This document shows, one piece after another, positions 1 through 9,586 of a stretch of 64,000 nt of DNA. Source of the stretch: Alisma plantago-aquatica (Eukaryota; Streptophyta; Magnoliopsida; Alismatales; Alismataceae); the NCBI GenBank assembly GCA_963693085.1, contig OY856410.1, positions 1,392,034,863 to 1,392,098,862 on the forward strand. The letters run 5' to 3'. The notes under the pieces were generated by a model. That model saw only the letters and a program-made list of their open reading frames with translations. It made no database searches and was not told where the DNA came from. The position numbers and the translations under genes are program-made. The stretch's first letter is position 1, and every line of letters starts with the position of its first letter.

Positions 1-553
1 GAAGCAAGTTCTTTAACTTTCAATTTGAAGTAGTTCTCCCTAATTTATATCGAGACCCTACTTTAAAAATGAAAACTAGTGCTTGTGAAGATAACTCCAA
101 TGAAGCAAGGTACCCGCCCTGACCTTTCCAATCTTAGTTTGCAACTTAGTGTCTCTTTTGTACTAGCCTTAATTCACTTCTAGGTCCAAGAGGTTAGAAA
201 AGACAAGTGGGCGCACATATTATAAGAAAAATTGGAAAGAAATAATATCCCATTGTGCTAAGGACATAATTAGAACAACAAATTCCATATTTGTAATTGA
301 ATCGTGCAAATGGCAAGGATAGTGACAAGAAAAATAACTAATATCAGTAAGGATAGCACTAATGGTTTCTGGAACTTCATTGATCAACAACTAATTCATG
401 AACATGCTGCAAGGGTTTTCTGCAAGATTAAAATGAACAAAACTGAGAGTAGATGTTGCTTCCACAAATTCTAAATGAAAAAGGAGAGGCGAGAGGGAGA
501 AGGAAGACGAAATCAAAGAGAGGAAAGGGTAGCACGGGGGTTTAAGGAGAGAA
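1..553. other. Flank of the copia element, no gene recognised
   Basis: I see no convincing coding sequence here. The last 80 bases are purine-rich (AG-rich on the plus strand) and run up to the AGTAT target duplication of the element that follows. The sequence resumes at 3980 with a similar AG-rich tract. The CT-rich complement could be the leader or promoter of a minus-strand host gene cut by the insertion, but no reading frame supports this. Confidence 0.5.
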
Positions 554-558
554 AGTAT

Positions 559-1092
559 TGATGGGATTCACACGGAAGCCCTCCAAGCCCAAGAAAACAC
601 CACACGAGATACAGCCCTAGCTTGCACGATAAAAGCAACAACGGCCTCCCAGTCGACAGCCCAAAATGACAAACAAACAACCAATGAGAGAACTGAGTTG
701 GCGAAGAAGACTGCAAAATTTTATTAAGCAACTTCACAAAGATTACAAGGATTGTCTCTCTCCCACAATCCCGTGCCCACAATAGACTTCCGTACCTCAC
801 TCTTGCTCTCTTCCTTCTTGGATGTCTGTATGTCTTCCTCTGTATTGGCACACACAACGTTTGCCGCTATTCGGCACACCGATAACCCATGGTATCTACC
901 TCTATTTATAGGTACAGGACATCACCCTGTAAGGAAGTAGGAGAGTTACGTCTATTCTATAAGGACTAGGAGAACGACAATAGAATAGGAGAAGGAAATA
1001 ACGCTTGGACTCCACGTTGGACATTACTTTCCCTTTCCTAATATTGTTGGACTTAATTCAAATTCAATTCGGATAAGAACCAAATCCTAACA
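559..1092 (-). repeat. 3' LTR of the copia element
   Basis: This is a 534-bp LTR with TG...CA ends, matching the copy at 3480-3979. On the minus strand it contains a TATAAATA box at 903-910. It has some short insertions relative to the other LTR, for example around 925-1000. Confidence 0.9.
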
Positions 1093-1108
1093 ATCTCCAC
1101 CTTGGATC
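1093..1108 (-). other. Polypurine tract of the copia element
   Basis: The minus strand reads AAGGTGGAGATTG directly before the 3' LTR. This is the usual position and composition for the plus-strand primer of a copia element, and it fixes the orientation. Confidence 0.75.
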
Positions 1109-1486
1109 TTATCCGCTGAAGTATCTGCTCCTTCAAGAATTTTGCTCCCGTTTTTCTTCTATTTGCTTCCGCCCTCGGAAGCACTCTACCGTTGCACGCC
1201 TATGCGGAGTGTGTGTCCAGACATGGCTACCCGGACCCTTCATCTGAGAGCTCCTCAAGTTGTACAGTTTGGGAAACTGCACAGCCTCCACCTGCAGCTG
1301 GAATAACTGCAGCCTTCATTCCATTGGCCTTCCATGCCATAGGTTTGTACCTTCTCCGAGCTCCACCTGCTCGTTGGTACTGCGTGGTCGGTCTTGCCAC
1401 GTCTTCTTTCTTCCAACAGTTGACAGCTTCGCCTCTGCATCTGTTGAATTTCGTAGCCGGTTTTGCAACCTCGCACGTGACTGCCC

Positions 1487-1876
1487 CTAAGAGTTGAAGA
1501 CATGTGCACGTTTTGAGCTCACCTCACATGTCAATGCTTCATCTACGCCTCCAGTGGTAGAACTCTCGTCAGCTACTCCTCTTTTAGTTAGAACCTTCCC
1601 AACCAATCGATATGCACCTTTGGACCGGGTACCCTTCATGATCACTTGCCCCTTACATGTGACTTGCACGACTCCACCTTGCTTTGAAATCTTGCAACCG
1701 ATGGATTCAAGTGCCCTCTCAGATATTAGTTTCCTCTTGAGACCGGGGACATATCAGACCCCCGACAATGTGTGATGTGCTCCATCATGCATCATGAACG
1801 TAACTGTTCCAATTCCGGCGATTTGGTAGAGTTTGTCATCTGCCAGTTGAACAGTCTCACGTGCCCGATGGAGAGA
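1487..1876 (-). pseudogene. Copia protease / pre-integrase remnant
   Basis: Conceptual translation of the minus strand shows copia-type protease-to-pre-integrase motifs: a YVPGLKRKLIS block around 1745, then CKISKQGG and VIMKGTRSKGAYRLVG down to about 1600. An in-frame stop and a shift separate it from the gag frame that ends at 1877. Downstream (1100-1490) no integrase or reverse transcriptase motif appears, only a spacer leading to the polypurine tract. In the family this domain joins gag to integrase; here it is non-functional. Confidence 0.75.
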
Positions 1877-2751
1877 TCATTCATCAAATACATCTCTCTC
1901 TGGACATATGATGTAGCGAGAGCCTAAATCAAATATCCACCCATGATTGATACTTGATTTCATGACAGCTAGTGCTTCTGAATATCCTTCCGCTAACGAG
2001 CAAACTCCACTCTTCAACTGCTTCAACGTTGGACAATCTTTTAATTTGTGACCCTCCTCGTCACATATATAGCATACGCATCTGCCTTTACCCTTTTGAT
2101 TCTTCTTCCCGTGACCCTTGCTTTTGTAGTTGCCGTCTGTAACAGCCAAAACATTATCACCCAAGGAGGAATATTCAGATGGCTTCTTCAAAGACTCCGC
2201 CTCCAATAAATATGCAATCGCCTCATTGAAGTCGAGTGTAGTCTTCCCGACAAAGATGTTCATCATCAGTTCTTCCCATGATTTTGGTAGAGATGATGCT
2301 AAGAGAACGACTATCGCTCTCACTGATCTTCTCCTCCATGCTAACCAGTTGTGTGACAAGCTTGTTGAAGACGTTGAGATGGTCGACGAACCTTGTGCCT
2401 TCTTCCATTCGCAATTTGTACAATTGTCTTTTTAACACTCACATGTTCGTCAACGACTTCATCATATACAACTCTTCTAAGACCTTCCATAATTTCTTCG
2501 GTGAATCTTCATTGATCACTGAATATTTTACCTCTACGGAAAGACTCAGACGGATTGTACTGACCGCCTTGCGCTCCATCATCCCCTAGTCGCCTTCAGA
2601 CATCTTGTTCGGTTTTTTCCCCTTCAAGAGCTTCGATTAGTCCTTGTTGGACTAAGACGTCCTTCACCGTGCTTTGCCACACACTGAAGTTGCTTCTACC
2701 ATCAAATTTGTCAATATGATGACTCCCCACGTTGTTAGTCGACGCCGACAT
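1877..2751 (-). pseudogene. Copia gag pseudogene with zinc knuckle and mutated protease start
   Basis: Reading starts at an ATG at 2751 (MSASTNN), followed by FDGRSNFSVWQ, typical of plant copia Gag N-termini. The Gag core continues with LWKVLEELY (about 2480-2510) and LRMEEGTRFVDHLNVF (about 2370-2430). The zinc knuckle CYICDEEGHKLKDC, a CCHC motif, lies near 2030-2080. The frame is cut by stop codons, including a TGA near 2443, and by at least one frameshift near 2230. The protease that should follow has its active site altered: WIFDLGSRY where the family has D-S/T-G. Not functional. Confidence 0.85.
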
Positions 2752-3792
2752 GCTTCACGTGCCTCCGGTGCTTGCTGATCGTCTCGTAGCAACCTTCGCT
2801 CTGATACCACTTGTTGGGATTCGCGCAGAAGCCCTCCAAGCCCAAGAAAATACCACACGAGATACAACCCTAGCTTGCACGATAAAAGCGACAACGGCCT
2901 CCCAGTCGACAGGCCAAAACGACAAACAAACAACCAATGAGAGAACTGAGTTGGCGAAGAAGACCGTAAAATTCTATTAAGCAACTTCACAAAGATTATA
3001 AGGATTGTCGTTCTCCCACAATCTCGTGCCCACAATAGACTTTCGTACCCCACTATCGCTCTCTTCCTTCTTGGATGTCCGTCTGTCTTCCTCTGTATTG
3101 GCACACACAATGTTTGGCGTTATTCTTCATCATATACAACTCTTCTAAGACCTTCCATAATTTCTTCGGTGAATCTTCATTGATCACTGAATACTTTACC
3201 TCTACGGAAAGACTCAAACGGATTGTACTGACCGCCTTGCGCTCCATCATCCTCTAGTCGCCTTCAGACATCTTGTTCAATTTTTTCCCCTTCAAGAGCT
3301 TCGATTAGCCCTTGTTGGACTAAGACGTCCTTCATCGTGCTTTGCCACACACTGAAGTTGCTTCTACCATCAAATTTGTCAATATGATGACTCCCCACGT
3401 TGTTAGTCGACGCTGACATGCTTCACGTGCCTCCGGTGCTTGCTGATCGTCTCGTAGCAACCTTCGCTCTGATACCACTTGATGGGATTCGCGTGGAAGC
3501 CCTCCAAGCCCAAGAAAACACCACACGAGATACAGCCCTAGCTTGCATGATAAAAGCGACAACGGCCTGGCCTCCCAGTCGACAGGCCAAAACGACAAAC
3601 AAACATCCAATGAGAGAACTGAGTTGGCGAAGAAGACCGCAAAATTCTATTAAGCAACTTCACAAAGATTACAAGGATTGTCGTTCTCCCACAATCTCAT
3701 GCCCACAATAGACTTCCGTACCCTACTATCGCTCTCTTCCTTCTTGGATGTCTGTATGTCTTCCTCTGTATTGGCACACAATGTTTGGCACT
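2457..3792 (-). repeat. 668-bp tandem duplication of LTR, PBS and gag start
   Basis: Bases 2457-3124 and 3125-3792 are two head-to-tail copies with an offset of 668 bp. For example, the LTR edge is at 2812 and 3480, and the gag ATG is at 2751 and 3419. Each copy has the beginning of gag, the primer binding site and about 310 bp of the LTR. The junction lies at a short shared CTTCAT, suggesting microhomology or template switching. Small indels separate the copies, such as five extra bases near 3568. Confidence 0.9.
3466..3477 (-). other. Primer binding site (initiator tRNA-Met) of the copia element
   Basis: The minus strand reads TGGTATCAGAGC, two bases from the LTR edge. A second copy, created by the tandem duplication, is at 2798-2809. 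Confidence 0.9.
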
Positions 3793-3979
3793 ATTCGGCA
3801 CATCGATAACTCATGGTGTCTACATCTATTTATAGGTACAGGAGATACCTCTAAGGAATTAGGAGAGAATAGGAGAAGAAAAAAATAATGTTTGGACTCC
3901 ACGTTGGATATTACTTTCTCTTTCCTAATATTGCTGGACTTAATTCAAATCCAATTCGGATAAGAACCAAATTCTAACA
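3480..3979 (-). repeat. 5' LTR of the copia element
   Basis: This 500-bp LTR carries a minus-strand TATAAATA box at 3827-3834, the probable core promoter. Its outer edge is followed by the AGTAT duplication. Confidence 0.9.
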
Positions 3980-3984
3980 AGTAT

Positions 3985-4540
3985 GAGGGTATACGAAATA
4001 GGAGAGGGAGGGGTGTGATGGAAGTGGAAAATACAGAAAAGGAGCAGAGGAGGGGAACAGGAAAAGAACGAGGAGGAAGATGACGCTGACCTGGTAGCTG
4101 CCGCCGAGAATAGGGGGACGAGTGACTGCTACTGGCACTGGGTAAATAAGCAGCTGTTTCTGCTATTGCCGAACCAGGGGAAGAGTCGCGGCAATATGTA
4201 GTTGTCGCGGAGGTGACTCTTTCGCCAAATTCCGCTGCTGCCTGCGTTGAGCAGCAAATCCCTCGCAGCCGCTAAGAATGCAGAAGTGCCTCTCGTTGCT
4301 TGGATGTCTTAAGTGCCAGGCTTTCATGCTGATATGATTGAGATGGAGATTTTTAAGACGCCACTGTAGTCAACGTTCAGCTGAAACCAGCTGCATTTGG
4401 TAGGCGGGAGGAAAGTGCGGAGAGTATCGTCAGCGTCAGGTAGGAAGTTGTTGTTACTCGTCGATTGCTAACCCCAGAAATCAAAGAAAAATTCTAGGTA
4501 CGCCATCAGTCCCTTTTCCTAGCATATATTTTTTTCTCCT
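3985..4540. other. Purine-rich then GC-richer flank, no gene recognised
   Basis: An AG-rich tract to about 4080 continues the sequence interrupted at 553. It is followed by a more GC-rich, CAG/GCC-rich part to about 4450. No frame with a recognisable product is visible on either strand. It is the only part of the window with base composition like a host exon or promoter. Confidence 0.4.
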
Positions 4541-4551
4541 ATAAAATCATG

Positions 4552-4708
4552 CCTTAGTAGCGCTGATGGTTGAGCACGATAGGTCATTTCTGAGCGACCC
4601 GAGTTTGAACCTTTATTTGCACACAACATTTACCACTCTTGCATTCATTCGGGTTCTGGGATACTCTTGAGGGAGAGGGGAGACTAATGTCTCTTCTAAC
4701 TCAAAAAA
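4552..4708 (+). mobile_element. tRNA-derived SINE with 11-bp target duplication
   Basis: An RNA polymerase III B box, GAGTTTGAACC, is at 4601-4611. An A-box-like TAGCGCTGATGG is at 4558-4569, with tRNA-like spacing. The body ends in a short A-rich tail near 4702-4708. ATAAAATCATG (4541-4551) and ATAAAATTATG (4709-4719) flank it as a target duplication with one mismatch. The length of about 157 bp fits plant SINEs. It has no coding capacity. Confidence 0.8.
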
Positions 4709-4719
4709 ATAAAATTATG

Positions 4720-5357
4720 TATGATAAAAAAATTATAAACAACAAAACAAATAAGCGATAAGTATAAAAAAAAGAGGAAAGTATAGAAAAACAGAGAGAA
4801 CAAATTGTTTAGCTCAAAATTCTCAACTTTTGTTGAATTTTTTTTTGGAAAAAATACAATGAATTTCTTATAAAAAATACTTTCCAAATTGACAGACCTT
4901 GGAGAGAAAAATAATATGAGAGTCATATACTTCTCTCATTTCTTGTATTGTACAAATATTAATTTTGTGTAGTACTAATGTTTTACTTCTCTACTTTCTT
5001 TTCCTACTTCTCTTGTACTTGTTATAAATATTTGTATACGATAAAGAAGAGGGTATTTTTTCTAAAATAAAAAATATTTGATTCCATATAAAAAATAACT
5101 TTTCAACAAGTTAATGCTGACACATTTTGGAAAAAAAATATAATATGAGAACATAAAAATAGTGAAAGTACAGTACTCAAAAAAATACGGATATTGTTCC
5201 CCAAAACATTAGATTCCTTATATAATTTTTTTTCAAAATGTGGGTATTGTACCCAAAAGTACAGGTATTACACCTAAAATATAAGATTTGTATCTCAAAA
5301 TATGAATATTCACCCTCTTATTTATCTACCTGAGTACAATACTAATGATTTTAGTAT
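4720..5357. repeat. Left arm of an AT-rich foldback sequence, split by the CACTA element
   Basis: No gene is visible. Segments here match the inverted complement of 18524-18818. For instance, GAGAAAAATAATATGAGAG near 4913 and TTTTCAACAAG...TTTTGGAAAAA near 5100-5150 reappear inverted near 18743-18815. This suggests a large foldback or MITE-like target into which the CACTA element jumped. Its outer ends are not resolved. Confidence 0.45.
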
Positions 5358-5377
5358 AGTCACTAGTACAGAAATGG

Positions 5378-6050
5378 TCTGTAGCGTCAGTTTTTTAAAG
5401 CCTGCAACGTCACTTTTTAACCGACGCCTAGGTGGGCGTCGCTACAGAATTTGGTCTATAGCGTCTAATTATTTAACCAAATAAAACCGACCTTACAGAG
5501 TAAACACCGACGCAAGAGGTTGTAAAAATTATGACCTAGGCGAGAAAAAAGGAGTCTGTAAGGTCGGTTATTTCATAAAAACCGACCCTGTAAACGTTCT
5601 CGGTCGAGAAAATTGTCGACCGAGAACGTTTACAGGGTCGGTTTTTATGAAATAACCGACCCTAAAGATTGAATACCATTTTAGTGGTAACTCTCGGTCG
5701 AGAAAATTATCGACCGAAAACTCTTTATAAGGTCGGTTTTATGAGAAAACCGACCCTAAAAATTGAAGAAACATTTCAGTGTAAGACTCGGTCGACAAAC
5801 TTCTCGACCGATAGTATTTCGGTCGAGAAGTTTGTCGACCGAGTCTTACACTGAAATGTTTTATTCAATCTTTAGGGTCGGTTTTTTCAAAAAACCGACC
5901 TTATAGAGGACATGTAGACTCGGTTTTTTACAAAAACCAACGTTAGAAGTTCTATTTCGGTCGAAAATTTTTCGACCGAAGAGTGTACAATGAATTCAAT
6001 CTATAGGGTCGGTTATTTAAAAAACCGACGCTAGAAGTTCGATTTTTTTA
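5378..6050. repeat. Left subterminal repeats of the CACTA element with hairpins
   Basis: There are repeated GGTCGGTT/AACCGACC units in both directions and CGGTCGA...TCGACCG palindromes. Two long inverted repeats stand out. One is 5563-5661 (arms from GGTCGGTTATTTCAT, centre near 5612). The other is 5749-5884, whose inner arm ACATTTCAG...CTGAAATGT covers 5771-5859. In En/Spm such units bind the TNPA-type protein; that role is inferred here. Confidence 0.85.
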
Positions 6051-6288
6051 AAAAAAAATTCTGCAGAAATTGATAAAGAACAGAAGAACAAGAAGATTCA
6101 TATATTCTGGGAGAGGGGAGCATTGATGCTCAACCGTCACCATTCAAAACCATACATTCATAACAAAAATGATAATAAATATCATAATTTACAAAATGAT
6201 AGAGTGCAAGTCTGAGATGACATATTACAAAAGTAAAAATATGAAAGAGTACGTACTCAAACCACATACATAAATGGAGTCGATATAT

Positions 6289-9200
6289 TTAATCCAATGC
6301 TATTTCGACTTCACTTATAAAACACTCTGACCACTCTTCTCGGAATTCATTCAAGTCCACATGTGTGTAAGGCTGAGTTGTAAAGATCTGTAACAGAAAA
6401 TGCACATGCTAATATTTTATAAAAAAAATGTACAATCACTTGTAAATTTATGATGTTATTCTTTATTACCTGACTTATAGTCTGAATGTCATGTGATGCT
6501 TGTTTGACAATAGCTTGCATGTATTTCATTACATAGTAGCCACAAGCCCAGTCATTATTTTGCATAGGACACTACAAATAACGAATTATACTTAATGTTA
6601 GTAAACTACTATAAACAGCAGTTGAGATAAGACTATAAGAGTTGACATATTAGAATTTAAAAATTAATACATATAAGACTAAGCAGTTGTCAAAGTAGCT
6701 ACCTTGACATTTTTCAAAGTCAATGTCTTTAATTTTGTGGGTATTTGTCCTCCAGCTTCACGAAAAGCCTTTATACCCCTATCAATTAAACGATAGTTGG
6801 TAAAATAGAAATTCTAAATAAAATATCATGTTGAAGCAATTGATTAAATTTATGCTTACTCCATAGCTGACAATTTCAGTTTGTGACTCCTTGTTGTTTT
6901 ACCCATTGGGTCAAGATAATAAAGAGTCATCAATTTTGGGACAATCACCAGTAATTCCCAATGTCTAGCTCTGAGTAACAATAAAACAAACATTAAAATA
7001 AATAGTTTCATTCATTATTAAAATTATATTGAATAATAATACTTACTGGACGTTAAAAGGATTAGGATAATGTCCTTCCCCTCACTAGCAAAATATTTGA
7101 ATGCAGCAGAGAAGTACTCATTCACTTCCTCAATATTATTTGTCTCCACCTGACTAGTGACCGAAGGAACTAAGAATGCAATATTCTTTATATCAAAGTC
7201 GGTGACCTCGGTATATAAATGGTTGTTAAACATTTGTAATTATTTTCATATGTAGAAATAAGCTAAAAATTTGTATTGGAATTTTCTATATATATTGATA
7301 GATCCTTACCTTATCCATACTTCTATTATTGAAGTGTTCAGCCAATCATACCGGAACAACTCTATAATATCGTCAAGAAAAATAAAATTCTCAAAGTCCC
7401 TCCCAACTGCATCTTCTGTTAACTTGACCATCATATTTGATCCTGATCTTTGGTTAGCTAAGTATCGACACAAACATTTAGATTTGCTTCCCAATTCGTC
7501 GAATGTAGTTTCGGGAATGAAAGATGGCTTGGGCATAGGAGGACGACTAGAAGAAGTTTTACTTTTTGGTTTACAAACCTGTTAATTAAATTACATACTT
7601 ATATTACATGAGTTCATATATGCAGTCAAATATGAAAAATATGGTAGAAATAAGGTATACCTTATCATTGATAACCAAGTGTCTAGGCCAACCCACCATA
7701 GCACCCTCAGCTTCTTCAACTGTACTATATTCAGGATTAGGTATGGGTAGTGGTTTGTCCCCCATTCCGTCATACACAAGATGGATGGACACACGGCAGA
7801 TGTCATCAGTAATTTTTTGGCAATGCAATGTACCACCAAGGTTGTACACTTTGCCCGCTGCCACAACATTATATTCTGGAACCTCCACTGCAAGTTTACA
7901 GTTCATACCAACCTAGATTGAAATAATATAAGTTATATAAGAAACAGTAGAACAGATACATGTTACAACTATATATTATCATATATTTATCATACTAATA
8001 ACACAACATATAGAACAAAAACTTACTGCAGATTGTTGTGGTGGTTCATTGGGAGTGCTCCCATGACCTTCTACAACTGTATCATGGCCTTGTACCTCAT
8101 CACTTGAGAGACGTGCAGTATGAATAGGTTGAGAAGGTTGAGTAGGCTGATATGAAGACATTATTTCTTTTACTTTCTGCGCTACTAATGCTTCAACATC
8201 CTCTTGTGTAAGACCTCCTGCACGACCTCTTTTAGATTGTGAAGGGCCAAAATAAGACTTGAATCCTATGCCAGCTCCTAATCCCCTAACACGGCCAGGA
8301 TGCTCCTTCGTACCAAGAGCAACTGCTAGTTCATCCATGTAGCCAGTTGGGATGAACTTTCCTTCCTTCCTTTGCTCGTGGAGATCAATCTATTCATAGT
8401 TAATAAAAATATTAAATCACAATATCAATTAGATATAAATAAATCTAAGTTTGTGGAAGTTACTCTTTACTTAGTTGGGATAAACCTACCATCTTTTGTG
8501 CCACCTCCTTAGTTGCAGGGTTGACAATTTCACCGGCTCGATTCTTTCTAGCATCAATCCATGTCATGTGTCGGGGTGGTCGCTCAACTTGAGTTGTACT
8601 AGATTCTTCTCCATAAGATGATTGCTTCTCTTGTAGTTGGCGGCGGAAGGCATAACCACCGGGCCCCAAGCGATGGTCATGCACATTTTTAGCCCGTCTT
8701 TCCTTTTGAGCATGGTGAATAGCCTGATCATTTAAAACGAGGTATTGCAATTTAGACTTGGCAAACATGTATAAAAAGATTCACCTCCTTAATTGTATAA
8801 AATTAAATATTCATACAATACATCACAATCTTTATTACCTGAAACTCTTCCGATCTCCTAGCTGCAACAAATCTTTCCCACACCTTAGGATCAATAAAAA
8901 TATATACATTTGTAGCTTTCTTCTTTTGTTTAGGATTATTTATAAATTCCCTTACAAGATATGTCTTAAAACCCCTCCATCGTACACCACAACATTGTAG
9001 CACTCTTTTCTTGTGATCTTTTTCATTTAGATGAAAAACACCCTATACATACAAAAGAAGCAATTAATAATGTTGTTTTGAAAAGGAATTAATTCCAAGC
9101 AAACTAAATTAGAATCAATAGATAAAAAACATATCACTTCCACTCACAGATATATCTTTCCATATGAGGTCTTTTTTGGCATTAGGAACATCATGCCAAT

Positions 9201-9462
9201 TTTCTATATCTATTGGCACCTTAGTGCGCGCGGTCGCCCCTACGTAATGCTTGAAAGCACTAGCATGTTCCCCAACAGGTGATCCTGTCATATCAATCTG
9301 GACTGGCAATTTATCCCCTTTAGCCTTGAGCTCCTGCAGCCTACGCATCAATGTAGGACCTCTACAGTTCTTAGCATTACCACTACCATCCTCATGGTGC
9401 TCATGCTCAGAATGTTCATCTTCATGGTACTCATGCTCAAAATGTTCATCTTCACTCGTCAT
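6289..9462 (-). CDS. CACTA second gene: Transposase_24-like protein with C-terminal Ulp1 (C48) protease
   Basis: Eleven exons can be read on the minus strand: 9470-9148 (ATG at 9462), 9042-8839, 8756-8490, 8389-8027, 7912-7661, 7578-7310, about 7222-7047, 6968-6860, 6778-6703, 6571-6470 and 6387-6289. From the ATG this gives 744 codons with phase kept throughout. Introns are GT-AG except before exon 7 of the list, at 7222, where the predicted acceptor reads AA. Exons two to four match plant En/Spm Transposase_24 features (VRWRGFKTYLVREF, WERFVAARRSEEF, RLGPGGYAF). The C-terminus shows the C48 catalytic set: His in RHWELLVI, Asp in YYLDPMG, Gln/Cys in MQNNDWACGYYVMKYM. The N-terminus is acidic and His-rich. 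Ulp1-type enzymes process SUMO; its role in transposition is unknown. It could share a transcript with TNP2, which ends 125 bp upstream. Confidence 0.8.
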
Positions 9463-9586
9463 TTTAGAACCTGCAAGTATACATGATAAAAAAAAATAAG
9501 TGATAATAAAAGCACAAGTGATAAGGTATACATGATAATAAAATAAAAAATTCAAAGAATACATGCCTTTAGTATTGGTTGAGTTG

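Larger units (their letters stand above)
559..3979 (-). mobile_element. Non-autonomous Ty1/copia LTR retrotransposon with AGTAT target duplication
   Basis: Both ends are LTRs starting TGATGGGATT and ending CTAACA on the plus strand. The 5-bp duplication AGTAT is at 554-558 and 3980-3984. The element is transcribed on the minus strand: a primer binding site complementary to initiator tRNA-Met lies beside the right LTR and a polypurine tract lies beside the left LTR. The interior holds gag and protease remnants, then passes almost directly to the polypurine tract, so integrase, reverse transcriptase and RNase H are absent. Total length is 3.4 kb against about 5 kb for a full copia element. An extra LTR fragment at 2812-3124 belongs to an internal tandem duplication. 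It would depend on an autonomous relative for movement. Confidence 0.9.
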
